From: DATBLE01 sp963841405 | Lineage (GTDB): Bacteria; Actinomycetota; Thermoleophilia; Gaiellales; Gaiellaceae | DNA: 64,000 nucleotides | Assembly (NCBI GenBank): GCA_963841405.1 | Contig: CAWJCM010000002.1 | Span: forward strand, 248,001-312,000 | Direction of reading: 5' to 3' | Shown here: piece by piece, positions 27,115 through 34,084 of the stretch | Layout: the number at the start of each line of letters is the position of its first letter | Position numbering within the stretch: position 1 is the first letter of the stretch | Program-made: the position numbers and the translations under genes | Notes under the pieces: generated by a model | Told to the model about the DNA's origin: nothing | Database searches by the model: none | What the model saw: only the letters and a program-made list of their open reading frames with translations

Positions 27115-27612
27115 CTATGGCGTATCAGACTCCACGCGTCGCGGAAACTCATCGGTGAGACGATCGGGATCATCGAGAATCGACACTTCGCTGCCGAGGA
27201 CGATCGTCACCGGGCCGTCGTTGACCAGCTCGACCGCCATCCGCGCGCCGAAGACGCCCGTGGCGACCTCGATGTCCAGCTCGCGGAGGGCGGAGCAGAA
27301 GGCCCCGTAGAGCGGTTCTGCTTCGTCGGGCCGTGCCGCAGCGTCGAAGCTCGGCCGGTTCCCCTTGGCCGTGTCTCCGATCAGCGTGAACTGGGAGACG
27401 ACGAGCGCCGCGCCGCCCGTGTCGAGGAGCGAGCGGTCGAACCTGCCCTGCTCGTTCTCGAAGATCCGCAGGCGGGCGACCCTGCCGGCGAGCCGCTGGG
27501 CGTCTGCGGCCGTATCGCCGCGGGCGACGCCGAGGAGGACGCAGAGGCCGGCGCCGATCTCACCGCCGGGCGTGACTCGGGCGCAGGTGACGCGCTGGAC
27601 GACCGCCTTCAC
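27115..27612 (-). CDS. dtd: D-aminoacyl-tRNA deacylase
   Basis: 165 residues. It removes D-amino acids (and glycine from tRNA-Ala) mischarged on tRNA. Diagnostic motifs: MKAVVQRVTCARV at the start, the catalytic VSQFTLIGDTAKGNRPSF (about 83-100), and the second cross-subunit motif VNDGPVTI (normally NxGP) near 142. The length is about 15 more than usual because of a short C-terminal tail. It stands alone between a propeller gene and a palindromic repeat. Confidence 0.94.
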   Translation of the reverse strand: MKAVVQRVTCARVTPGGEIGAGLCVLLGVARGDTAADAQRLAGRVARLRIFENEQGRFDRSLLDTGGAALVVSQFTLIGDTAKGNRPSFDAAARPDEAEPLYGAFCSALRELDIEVATGVFGARMAVELVNDGPVTIVLGSEVSILDDPDRLTDEFPRRVESDTP

Positions 27613-27635
27613 GGCGCCATCTTTCCAGCTGTCGA

Positions 27636-27657
27636 GGGTCAGGCTTCAGCCTGACCC
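27636..27657. repeat. REP-like palindrome between dtd and the TPR gene
   Basis: GGGTCAGGCT-TC-AGCCTGACCC: 10-bp perfect arms with a two-base centre. It has the same core as the second unit at 25.7 kb. Confidence 0.75.
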
Positions 27658-27671
27658 CGCTCTGCAGCTCG

Positions 27672-28025
27672 TCAGCCGTCGATGTCGCGGACGCGCGCCG
27701 CGTACTGCTTCGACCCGGGCCGCAGGGAGCGGGCGAGCTTGTAGTGCCCGTTCGCCTCCGCCGCACGCCCCTGCTTCTCGAGGCAGCGGCCGAGCGCGTA
27801 GTGGGCGTAGTCGTCCGCGGGCGAGAGCTCGAGCATCGCGCGGAACTCGGCCGCCGCCTCGTCGTAGCGGCCGATGCGGAAGTAGGCGATCCCGAGCGAC
27901 TCGCGGATCGAGGCCTTGTTCGGCTCGCGGCGCTTCGCCTTCTCGAGGGGCACCGTCGCCTGGGCGGCCATGCCCTTCTTCAGGTGCCGCTTGCCTTGCT
28001 GGAAGTAGTCGTAGACCTCGCTCAC
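27672..28025 (-). CDS. TPR-repeat protein
   Basis: 117 residues from GTG 28025, which overlaps the upstream stop as GTGA. Two tetratricopeptide repeats are readable: IRESLGIAYFRIGRYDEAAA (about 40-59) and YAHYALGRCLEKQGRAAEAN (about 73-92). TPRs mediate protein contacts. It is coupled to the nucleotidyltransferase gene, but no partner can be deduced. Confidence 0.75.
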   Translation of the reverse strand: MSEVYDYFQQGKRHLKKGMAAQATVPLEKAKRREPNKASIRESLGIAYFRIGRYDEAAAEFRAMLELSPADDYAHYALGRCLEKQGRAAEANGHYKLARSLRPGSKQYAARVRDIDG

Positions 28026-28696
28026 AGTGCCTTCAGGTAGGGGAAGTTCTGCTCCAGACAGTCAAGCGGATGCGTCAAGTCGCGGGTCGAGCCGATCTCG
28101 ACGCCGTGGACGGTTTCGCCCGCGTCGACCAGCCGCTGGAACGCCTCTGAGAGCTCGAACGGCGGGCCGCCCAGCCCCTCGAACAGCGCCGGGTCGAAAG
28201 ACTCGCCGAGCCGCCACAGCGGCGCCGACGCGAGCTGATTCGACGGATCGTCGTCGAGCACCCTGGTCACACGTCCCTTCCGGACGCCGAGCGCGTACCG
28301 GTGCGGCGGCGACGGCGGCGGGTCTCGCCGGGCGGCGATCGCGTGGCCGTCCGCGGCCGCGAATCGGGCCAGATCAGCGGCCGTGAACACCGTGTCGGCC
28401 GCGACCACGACGGCCGGCACCGCTTCGAGGCCGCGCCGGACCGCGTCGGCCGACCCGACCGGCCGAGACTGGCGGACGAACCGCAGCTCGAGCGGGAAGC
28501 CGTCGAGCAACCGCTCCACCTGCTCGGCGAGATGTCCGGTCACCACCGTCACCCGCCCGATCCCGGCCGCGCGCAGCTCCTGGAGCAGCGTGACGATCAC
28601 CGGCCGCCCGTCGATCGGCAGCACGGGCTTCGCGTACCGCTCGGTCAGCGGCCGCAGCCGGCGGCCCTCCCCTGCCGCCATGACCACCGCCTCCAC
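28022..28696 (-). CDS. Nucleotidyltransferase (sugar-phosphate NTP transferase family)
   Basis: 224 residues from GTG 28696. The nucleotide-binding signature VMAAGEGRRLRPLTERYAKP (about 5-24) and the later VVAADTVF (metal Asp) place it with GlmU/RmlA-type pyrophosphorylases. It is shorter than RmlA and lacks the beta-helix of GlmU, so the sugar is unknown. It overlaps the TPR gene by 4 bp. Confidence 0.82.
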   Translation of the reverse strand: MEAVVMAAGEGRRLRPLTERYAKPVLPIDGRPVIVTLLQELRAAGIGRVTVVTGHLAEQVERLLDGFPLELRFVRQSRPVGSADAVRRGLEAVPAVVVAADTVFTAADLARFAAADGHAIAARRDPPPSPPHRYALGVRKGRVTRVLDDDPSNQLASAPLWRLGESFDPALFEGLGGPPFELSEAFQRLVDAGETVHGVEIGSTRDLTHPLDCLEQNFPYLKAL

Positions 28697-28715
28697 CCGA
28701 CTAGTATCGACGACC

Positions 28716-29270
28716 GTGTGGGTCGCGATCGTCGTCGCCGCGGTGGTCGTCCTGCTCGTCCTCTACCTCGTCTACACGTACAACCGCCTCGTGCGGCTGC
28801 GGAACGAGACCGAGACGGGGTGGGCGAACATCGACGTCCAGCTCAGACGGCGTTACGACCTCGTCCCGAACCTCGTCGAGGCCGTCAAGGGCTACGCCGC
28901 GCACGAGCGCGAGACCTTCGAGCAGGTCACGGAGGCCCGCGCGCAGGCCGAGCAGGCGCCCGGGCCGGCCGCCGCCGCAGAGGCCAACGAGCACCTCGGC
29001 GGGGCGCTGAACCGGCTGATCGCCGTGTCCGAGGCGTATCCACAGCTGCGCGCGTCCGAGAACTTCCTGGCCCTCCAGCAGGAGCTGGCGGACATCGAGG
29101 ACAAGCTGGCGGCCGCCCGCCGGTACTACAACCAGACCGTCTACCGCTACCACAGCGTCATGCAGAGCTTCCCGCCGGTGCTGATCGCGAAGCCTTTCAG
29201 CTTCCACGAGCGTGAATTCTTCGGCACGGACGAGCGCGACGCGCCGGTCGTCTCCTTCGCGCAGCAATGA
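28716..29270 (+). CDS. lemA: LemA family membrane protein
   Basis: 184 residues from GTG 28716. One N-terminal membrane helix (IVVAAVVVLLVLYLVYTYN) is followed by the family signature NETETGWANIDVQLRRRYDL and VPNLVEAVKGYAAHE, then a helical bundle and ALQQELADIEDKLAAARRYY with YNQTVYRYHSVMQSFP. The role is unknown; it is very often followed by an HtpX-like protease, as here (ATGA overlap). Confidence 0.93.
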   Translation: MWVAIVVAAVVVLLVLYLVYTYNRLVRLRNETETGWANIDVQLRRRYDLVPNLVEAVKGYAAHERETFEQVTEARAQAEQAPGPAAAAEANEHLGGALNRLIAVSEAYPQLRASENFLALQQELADIEDKLAAARRYYNQTVYRYHSVMQSFPPVLIAKPFSFHEREFFGTDERDAPVVSFAQQ

Positions 29271-30181
29271 CGCTGCAGGAGCAGATCCGCGCCAACCGCT
29301 GGCGCACGCTCTGGCTGCTGTTCCTGTTCGCCGTCCTGGTCGGCGTGCTGGCGCTGGTGCTCGGCTACGCCTTCCAGCCGTCGTTGCTCGTCGTCGTCGG
29401 CGTGGTCGGGATCGTCTACGGGATCTTCAGCTGGCTCTCGGCCGGCAGCATCGTCGCCGGGGCGACGGGCGCCCACCCCGCCGACCGGAAGCAGTTCCCG
29501 CGCCTCTTCCACGTGGTCGAGACGGTCTCGATCGCCGCCGGCCTCCCACAGCCGCCGCCGGTCTACGTCGTCGACGATCCTGCTCCGAACGCCTTCGCCG
29601 CCGGCCGGAGCCCCGACAAGGCCTATGTCTGCGTCAGCACCGGGCTCCTGAACCTGATGGACGAGCGGGAGCTGGAGGGTGTAATCGCGCACGAGCTGTC
29701 GCACATCCGGAACCGCGACGTCCGGCTGATGTCGCTGGTCGCCGTGCTCGTCGGCGTGGTCGCGCTCCTCTCGGACTTCCTGCTGCGGATCTCGTTCTTC
29801 GGCGGCGGCCGCCGGAGCGGCGGTAGCGGCGGGCTGATCGCCTTCGCGCTGGGGCTCGCAGCGCTGATGCTGGCCCCGATCGCGGCCGTGCTGATTCAGC
29901 TGGCCGTCTCGCGGCGCCGCGAGTACCTCGCCGACGCCTCCGCGGCCGAGATCACGGGGGACGGCGAAGGACTGGCGCTCGCGCTGCGCAAGCTCCTGCT
30001 CGACACGAGCCCGACGCAGCACGCCAGCCGCGCGGTCGCGCACCTCTACATCGAGAACCCGCAGAACCAGGCGGTCGGCATCGGCCGCACGTTCAGCTCG
30101 TTGTTCGACACCCACCCGCCGCTCGAGGCGCGCATCCACGCCCTCGAGGAGACCGGCGGGTTCAGGCTAGCGCCCGTCTAA
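29267..30181 (+). CDS. htpX: HtpX-like M48 membrane metalloprotease
   Basis: 304 residues. The zinc site is VIAHELSHIRNRD (HExxH, about 137-149) with the third ligand Glu in SRRREYLADASAAE. Two N-terminal and two central hydrophobic segments anchor it. HtpX-type proteases degrade misfolded membrane proteins. It is translated together with lemA (4-bp overlap) and converges on coaBC with a 15-bp overlap. Confidence 0.92.
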   Translation: MTLQEQIRANRWRTLWLLFLFAVLVGVLALVLGYAFQPSLLVVVGVVGIVYGIFSWLSAGSIVAGATGAHPADRKQFPRLFHVVETVSIAAGLPQPPPVYVVDDPAPNAFAAGRSPDKAYVCVSTGLLNLMDERELEGVIAHELSHIRNRDVRLMSLVAVLVGVVALLSDFLLRISFFGGGRRSGGSGGLIAFALGLAALMLAPIAAVLIQLAVSRRREYLADASAAEITGDGEGLALALRKLLLDTSPTQHASRAVAHLYIENPQNQAVGIGRTFSSLFDTHPPLEARIHALEETGGFRLAPV

Positions 30182-31318
30182 CAGCTTCTCGACCTCGTCC
30201 AGGATCTCCGCCGCGATGCGCTCCTTCGGCGCTTTCGGCACCGTCCGCTCGCCTGCCGCGGAAACCAGGATCACCTCGTTCTCGGTGGAATCGAAGCCGA
30301 TGTCGGCGCGGGACACGTCGTTGAAGACGACCAGATCGAGGTGTTTCTCGGCCAGCATCCGGCGTTTCCGCTCGAACCCGGCCTGGCCCTCCTCGGCCCC
30401 GAAGCCGACGAGCACCGCCCCGTTCTTCGCCTCTCCCAGACTTTTCAAGATGTCCTCCGTGGGCTCGAGCCGGAGCTCCCACGGCTCGCCCGACTTCGCC
30501 CGCTTGCCCGCGATCTGCCGCGGCGCGTAGTCCGCCACGGCGGCGGCCATCAGGACGACGTCGGCGCCGGCATTCGCCTTCGCCTCGCGCGCCAGGTCGG
30601 CTGCGGTCGGCGTCTCCACCACCGCCACGCCCCCCGGCGCCGCCACGGCGATATTCGCGGCCAGGAGCGTCACCCGGGCGCCGCGGCGGCGGGCTTCCTC
30701 GGCGAGCGCGACGCCCATCCGCCCCGAGGAGCGGTTGCCGACGAACCGTACGGCGTCGAGCGGCTCGCGCGTCCCCCCGGCGCTGACGAGGACGCTCTTG
30801 CCCGTCAGGGTGTCGGTCTCGCCGAGCAGCTCGCGCGCGCGGGCGAGGATCGCCTCCGGCTCGCTCACGCGGCCGAGCCCGGTCTCGCCCTCGGCCAGCT
30901 CTCCCTCCTCGGGGCCGATCAGCTGCACCCCGCGCTCTCGCAGCACAGTCACGTTCGCCTGCGTCGCCGGGTGCTCCCACATGCGGGCGTTCATCGCCGG
31001 CGCAGCCAGCACCGGCCCGCGAAACGCGAGCGCGAGCTGCGTCAGGACGTTGTCCGCGAGCCCGTGCGCCAGCTTCGCGAGCGTGTTGGCCGACAGCGGC
31101 GCGATCACGAGCAGGTCGGCCTCGACCAGGTGCGGGTAGAGCTCGCGCGGCTGTTCCCGTCGGGCGAGCGCCTCGAACGTCCTGGCGGCAACGAAGCCCT
31201 CCGCCCCGGGGGTCAAGACGGGCGTCACGTCGTGCCCGGCCCGAACGAAGAGTCGCGTCAGCTCACAGCTCTTGTAAGCCGCGATCCCGCCTGTGATGCC
31301 GAGAAGAACGCGGGCCAT
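30167..31318 (-). CDS. coaBC: Phosphopantothenoylcysteine decarboxylase / PPC synthetase
   Basis: 383 residues. The N-terminal CoaC flavoprotein part has GITGGIAAYKSCELTRLFVR, the active-site His in YPHLVEADLLVIAPLSANTL and the substrate loop APAMNARMW. The C-terminal CoaB part has VLVSAGGTREPLDAVRFVGN, SSGRMG and KAPKERIAAEI. It performs steps two and three of coenzyme A synthesis from pantothenate. It follows rpoZ, the common actinobacterial order. Confidence 0.94.
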   Translation of the reverse strand: MARVLLGITGGIAAYKSCELTRLFVRAGHDVTPVLTPGAEGFVAARTFEALARREQPRELYPHLVEADLLVIAPLSANTLAKLAHGLADNVLTQLALAFRGPVLAAPAMNARMWEHPATQANVTVLRERGVQLIGPEEGELAEGETGLGRVSEPEAILARARELLGETDTLTGKSVLVSAGGTREPLDAVRFVGNRSSGRMGVALAEEARRRGARVTLLAANIAVAAPGGVAVVETPTAADLAREAKANAGADVVLMAAAVADYAPRQIAGKRAKSGEPWELRLEPTEDILKSLGEAKNGAVLVGFGAEEGQAGFERKRRMLAEKHLDLVVFNDVSRADIGFDSTENEVILVSAAGERTVPKAPKERIAAEILDEVEKLLDGR

Positions 31319-31331
31319 GTGTGACAGCCCC

Positions 31332-31361
31332 TTCCTACAAGGCCGTCAGGCTTTGTAGGAA
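31332..31361 (-). other. Inverted repeat across the rpoZ stop codon
   Basis: TTCCTACAA (31332-31340) and TTGTAGGAA (31353-31361) are exact complements, extended by GCC/GGC after one mismatch. The stem begins in the last rpoZ codons and ends before coaBC; on the minus strand no T run follows. It may protect or process the message between the two genes. Confidence 0.45.
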
Positions 31362-31573
31362 TACTTGATCTTGCCCTCGGCGGTCTCCTCGAGGGCCATC
31401 GTCAAGTAGTTCTTGGAGCGGGATTCGACGAGAGGTGGAAACTCGTCGAACGTACCCTCACCGAGCTGGTGGTGGTAGTTGTTGATCTGCCTGGCGCGCT
31501 TCGCGGCGACGATGACCAGCGCATAGCGCGAGTCCACGTTGTCGAGGAGCTCATCGATTCTGGGGTGGATCAC
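31346..31573 (-). CDS. rpoZ: RNA polymerase omega subunit
   Basis: 75 residues. RIDELLDNVDSRYALVIVAA and KRARQIN (residues about 26-32) form the conserved omega core that clamps the beta' subunit; ALEETAEGKIKY is the usual C-terminal pattern. It overlaps gmk by 4 bp and precedes coaBC. Confidence 0.94.
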   Translation of the reverse strand: MIHPRIDELLDNVDSRYALVIVAAKRARQINNYHHQLGEGTFDEFPPLVESRSKNYLTMALEETAEGKIKYSYKA

Positions 31574-32175
31574 GGCCGGCTCATGGTACCGGCTGCCGCT
31601 AACTCTCGCTTGACGATGTCCTCCAGGTCCCGCGTGGCCCGCTCGATGTCGTCGTTCAGCACCACGTAGTCGAACTGTTCGGCCTGGTTGAGCTGTTTCC
31701 GTGCAAGCCCGATCCGCTCGCCGATCTCGCCTTCGCTCTCGCTGGCGCGCTCCCGCAGACGCCGCTCGAGCTCGCGGATCGGCGCCGTGATGAAGATCGT
31801 CACCGCCCCGGGGACGTCGTCCTTGACGTTGAGCGCCCCCTCGGTCTCCAGTTCCAGCACCGGGATCTTCCCCTCTCGGGCGATCCGGTCGACCTCGGTG
31901 CGCAGCGTTCCGTAGCGCTTCCCCGAGACGTAGGTGACGTGCTCGAGGAAGTCGCCGTCGTGCACGCGGCGCGCGAACTCGGCGTCGGAGAGGAACCAGT
32001 ACTCGTGTCCGTCCTCCTCGCCCTGGCGTCGCCCACGCGTCGTCGCCGAGACCGCCACTTCGAGCTCGGCGACCCGACCCAGCAGCGCCTTGATCAGCGT
32101 CCCCTTCCCGGCCCCCGAGGGCCCGGTGACCACGAAGACGGGCGTGCCGTCAGCCGTTGCGGTGGAAGAGCCCAA
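31570..32175 (-). CDS. gmk: Guanylate kinase
   Basis: 201 residues from TTG 32175. Walker A GPSGAGKGTLIKALL (about 18-32), the GMP-binding VSATTRGRRQGEEDGHEYWF and YGTLRTEVDRI are canonical; LARKQLNQAEQFDYVVLNDD closes the fold. It phosphorylates GMP to GDP. The start is a TTG inside the last codons of mihF (26-bp overlap); no better start exists before the Walker motif. Confidence 0.93.
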   Translation of the reverse strand: MGSSTATADGTPVFVVTGPSGAGKGTLIKALLGRVAELEVAVSATTRGRRQGEEDGHEYWFLSDAEFARRVHDGDFLEHVTYVSGKRYGTLRTEVDRIAREGKIPVLELETEGALNVKDDVPGAVTIFITAPIRELERRLRERASESEGEIGERIGLARKQLNQAEQFDYVVLNDDIERATRDLEDIVKRELAAAGTMSRP

Positions 32176-32482
32176 TCAGCTCGGCGCGTTGCCGGTCGGA
32201 CAACCCGCCGACGGTCTTCGACTGGCTGATGCGGCACTGGTTCAGGAAGCGGGCCGCCTTGACGCGGCCGAACTTGGGCACCGCCATCAGCATGTCGAAC
32301 ACCTTCGCCGTGGAGACGTACTCCGGCGGGTCGTCGAGGATCTCGTCGATCTGGACCATGCCGTTCTTGAGGTCCTTCTTCAGCTGCGCCCGGCGGACGC
32401 GGATGTCGTTGGCCCTGGCGAGGGCCTCCATGCGCTGATCGAGAGAGCGTACCGGCGCCGTTGCCTGAGTCTTCGTCGGCAT
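32150..32482 (-). CDS. mihF: Integration host factor, actinobacterial type
   Basis: 110 residues from ATG 32482. The core DIRVRRAQLKKDLKNGMVQI and PKFGRVKAARFLNQCRIS match mycobacterial IHF, an essential DNA-bending protein with a helix-two-turn-helix, unrelated to the HU fold. ISQSKTVGGLSDRQR is the conserved tail. Linkage to gmk and rpoZ is the usual one in Actinomycetota and is a good lineage marker. Confidence 0.93.
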   Translation of the reverse strand: MPTKTQATAPVRSLDQRMEALARANDIRVRRAQLKKDLKNGMVQIDEILDDPPEYVSTAKVFDMLMAVPKFGRVKAARFLNQCRISQSKTVGGLSDRQRAELIGLFHRNG

Positions 32483-32493
32483 TCGAGTGTGCG

Positions 32494-32521
32494 AGTCTAA
32501 CAGCTTGCACCCGTCGGTCAA
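32494..32521 (-). promoter_or_regulatory. Promoter of mihF-gmk-rpoZ-coaBC
   Basis: On the minus strand TTGACC (32521-32516) and TAGACT (32499-32494) are separated by 16 bases. The mihF ATG follows the -10 box by 11 bases, leaving a leader of only a few nucleotides. It lies in the 71-bp gap after pyrD, so these genes need not depend on the pyr operon. Confidence 0.55.
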
Positions 32522-32553
32522 CCGGGGTCGAATAGCCATATTTGCAGGGTTTT

Positions 32554-33423
32554 CTAGAGAACGCTCGACCTGACGTCGAGGTGTTTTCTTTCCGGCGGCG
32601 CCCCGGCATGGGCAATCCCGCGTGCCTGCTCGACCGACGAGAGCCCGAGCGTTGCCAATTCCGCCGACAGTTCCTCGCGAATCCGCACAGGGGCGAACGG
32701 GTCGGAGAACAGGACCGTCCCGATCGCGACCGCGGTCGCCCCGGCGGCGTGAAGCTCGAGCGCGTCGCGCCCGGAGGCGACCCCGCCCATCCCCACGATC
32801 GGCAGCGTCGTCGCCCGGTAGCACGCGTGGACGGCGGCCAGCGCGACCGGTTTGAGGGCCGGTCCGGAGAGCCCGCCGGTCGCCGTCCCGAGCACGGGCC
32901 GGAGCTCCGGATCGAGCTTCATGCCCCGCATCGTGTTGACCACCGAGATGCCGTCGGCCCCCGCCGCCTCGACCGCGCGGGCGACCTCGCCGAGGTCCCA
33001 GCTGGCCGGCGAGAGCTTCGCGTAGAGCGGAAGTCCGGTGGCCGCCCGGCAGGCGGCGACGATCTCGGCCGCGGACTCCGGCGCCTCGTCGACGTTCGGA
33101 CACGACAGATTGAGCTCGATCATCACGTCGTCGAGCCGCCCGCACGTTTCGGCGTATTCCCCCGCGCTGAAGCCGCCGACCGAGACCCAGAGCGGCAGGC
33201 CCAGCTGCCGAAGACGGGGCAGCATCACGGCCAGAAACGCCTCTCTGCCTGGATTGGCCAGGCCGATCGAGTTGAGCATCCCGACGTCGGTCTCGGCGAT
33301 GCGGACAGGCGCGTTCCCTCCGCGCGGGAGCGGTGTCACGGTCTTCGTGACGAATGCATCGAGCATTGCTGCCGTCTCCGGCGCCGTCAGCGCGTCGAGG
33401 CAGCCCGAAGCATTAAGCAGCAC
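32554..33423 (-). CDS. pyrD: Dihydroorotate dehydrogenase B, catalytic subunit
   Basis: 289 residues from GTG 33423. Class 1B enzyme: catalytic Cys in ELNLSCPNVDE (about 102-112), LYAKLSP, SVVNTMRG and the FMN phosphate loop VGMGGVASGRDALE with GATAVAIGTVLF. The first 10-15 residues of the usual barrel start are missing (it opens LLNASGC), perhaps because the gene overlaps pyrK by 11 bp. It oxidises dihydroorotate to orotate, passing electrons to PyrK. Confidence 0.93.
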   Translation of the reverse strand: MLLNASGCLDALTAPETAAMLDAFVTKTVTPLPRGGNAPVRIAETDVGMLNSIGLANPGREAFLAVMLPRLRQLGLPLWVSVGGFSAGEYAETCGRLDDVMIELNLSCPNVDEAPESAAEIVAACRAATGLPLYAKLSPASWDLGEVARAVEAAGADGISVVNTMRGMKLDPELRPVLGTATGGLSGPALKPVALAAVHACYRATTLPIVGMGGVASGRDALELHAAGATAVAIGTVLFSDPFAPVRIREELSAELATLGLSSVEQARGIAHAGAPPERKHLDVRSSVL

Positions 33424-34084
33424 GCAGCACCGGCCCTTTCACGCACAGACGTTCCCACTCGCCGTCGATGTCGACGGCGCAGCCGTAGCAGGCGCCGTAG
33501 CCGCAAGCCATCGGCGCCTCCCACGCGAGCTGGGCAGAGGGGCAGAGCTCGCGCACGGCCTCGAGCATCGGCTCGGGGCCGCAGGCCAGGACGGCGGGGA
33601 CGGGCTGAAGCCTCTCCCTCACCAGCTCGGTGACGGGGGTCGGGTCGATCGCCACCTCGGCGTTCGGCACGAGCGCGGCCGCCTGCGCGTGCCACTCCGA
33701 GCGGAAGCCGAGCACGGCGGGCGGCGAGCCGAGCCGCCGCGAGAGATACGGCAGGGGCGCAATCCCGATGCCGCCGCCGACGAGGAGCGGCCGCTCGACG
33801 TCGAGCCCGAACCCGTTGCCGAGCGGCCCGAACACGTGGATCGCCTCGCCGGGCTCCAGGGAGGCGAGCGCGAGCGTGCCGGGGCCGATCGCGTCGATCA
33901 GGAACGCGAGCTCGCCCGCCGGGGCGAGACAGAGGCTCATCGGCCTGGGCAGCAGGCGGCCCGGCGCCTCGAGCATGAAGAACTGCCCCGGAACGCCGGG
34001 ATCGAGGCCGCCGCGCTCGACCCGCAGCAGCGTGTACGGCCCGACCGCCTCGCTGCTACGAACCGTTGAGCGCTCGCGTCTCAA
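33413..34084 (-). CDS. pyrK: Dihydroorotate dehydrogenase B, electron transfer subunit
   Basis: 223 residues. FAD site LPRPMSLCLA, nucleotide site LLVGGGIGIAPLPYLSRRL, and the [2Fe-2S] cluster loop MACGYGACYGCAVD with a further Cys in RLCVKGP. It couples PyrD to NAD+. The neighbours on both sides overlap (carB by 29 bp, pyrD by 11 bp). Confidence 0.93.
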   Translation of the reverse strand: MRRERSTVRSSEAVGPYTLLRVERGGLDPGVPGQFFMLEAPGRLLPRPMSLCLAPAGELAFLIDAIGPGTLALASLEPGEAIHVFGPLGNGFGLDVERPLLVGGGIGIAPLPYLSRRLGSPPAVLGFRSEWHAQAAALVPNAEVAIDPTPVTELVRERLQPVPAVLACGPEPMLEAVRELCPSAQLAWEAPMACGYGACYGCAVDIDGEWERLCVKGPVLRAA

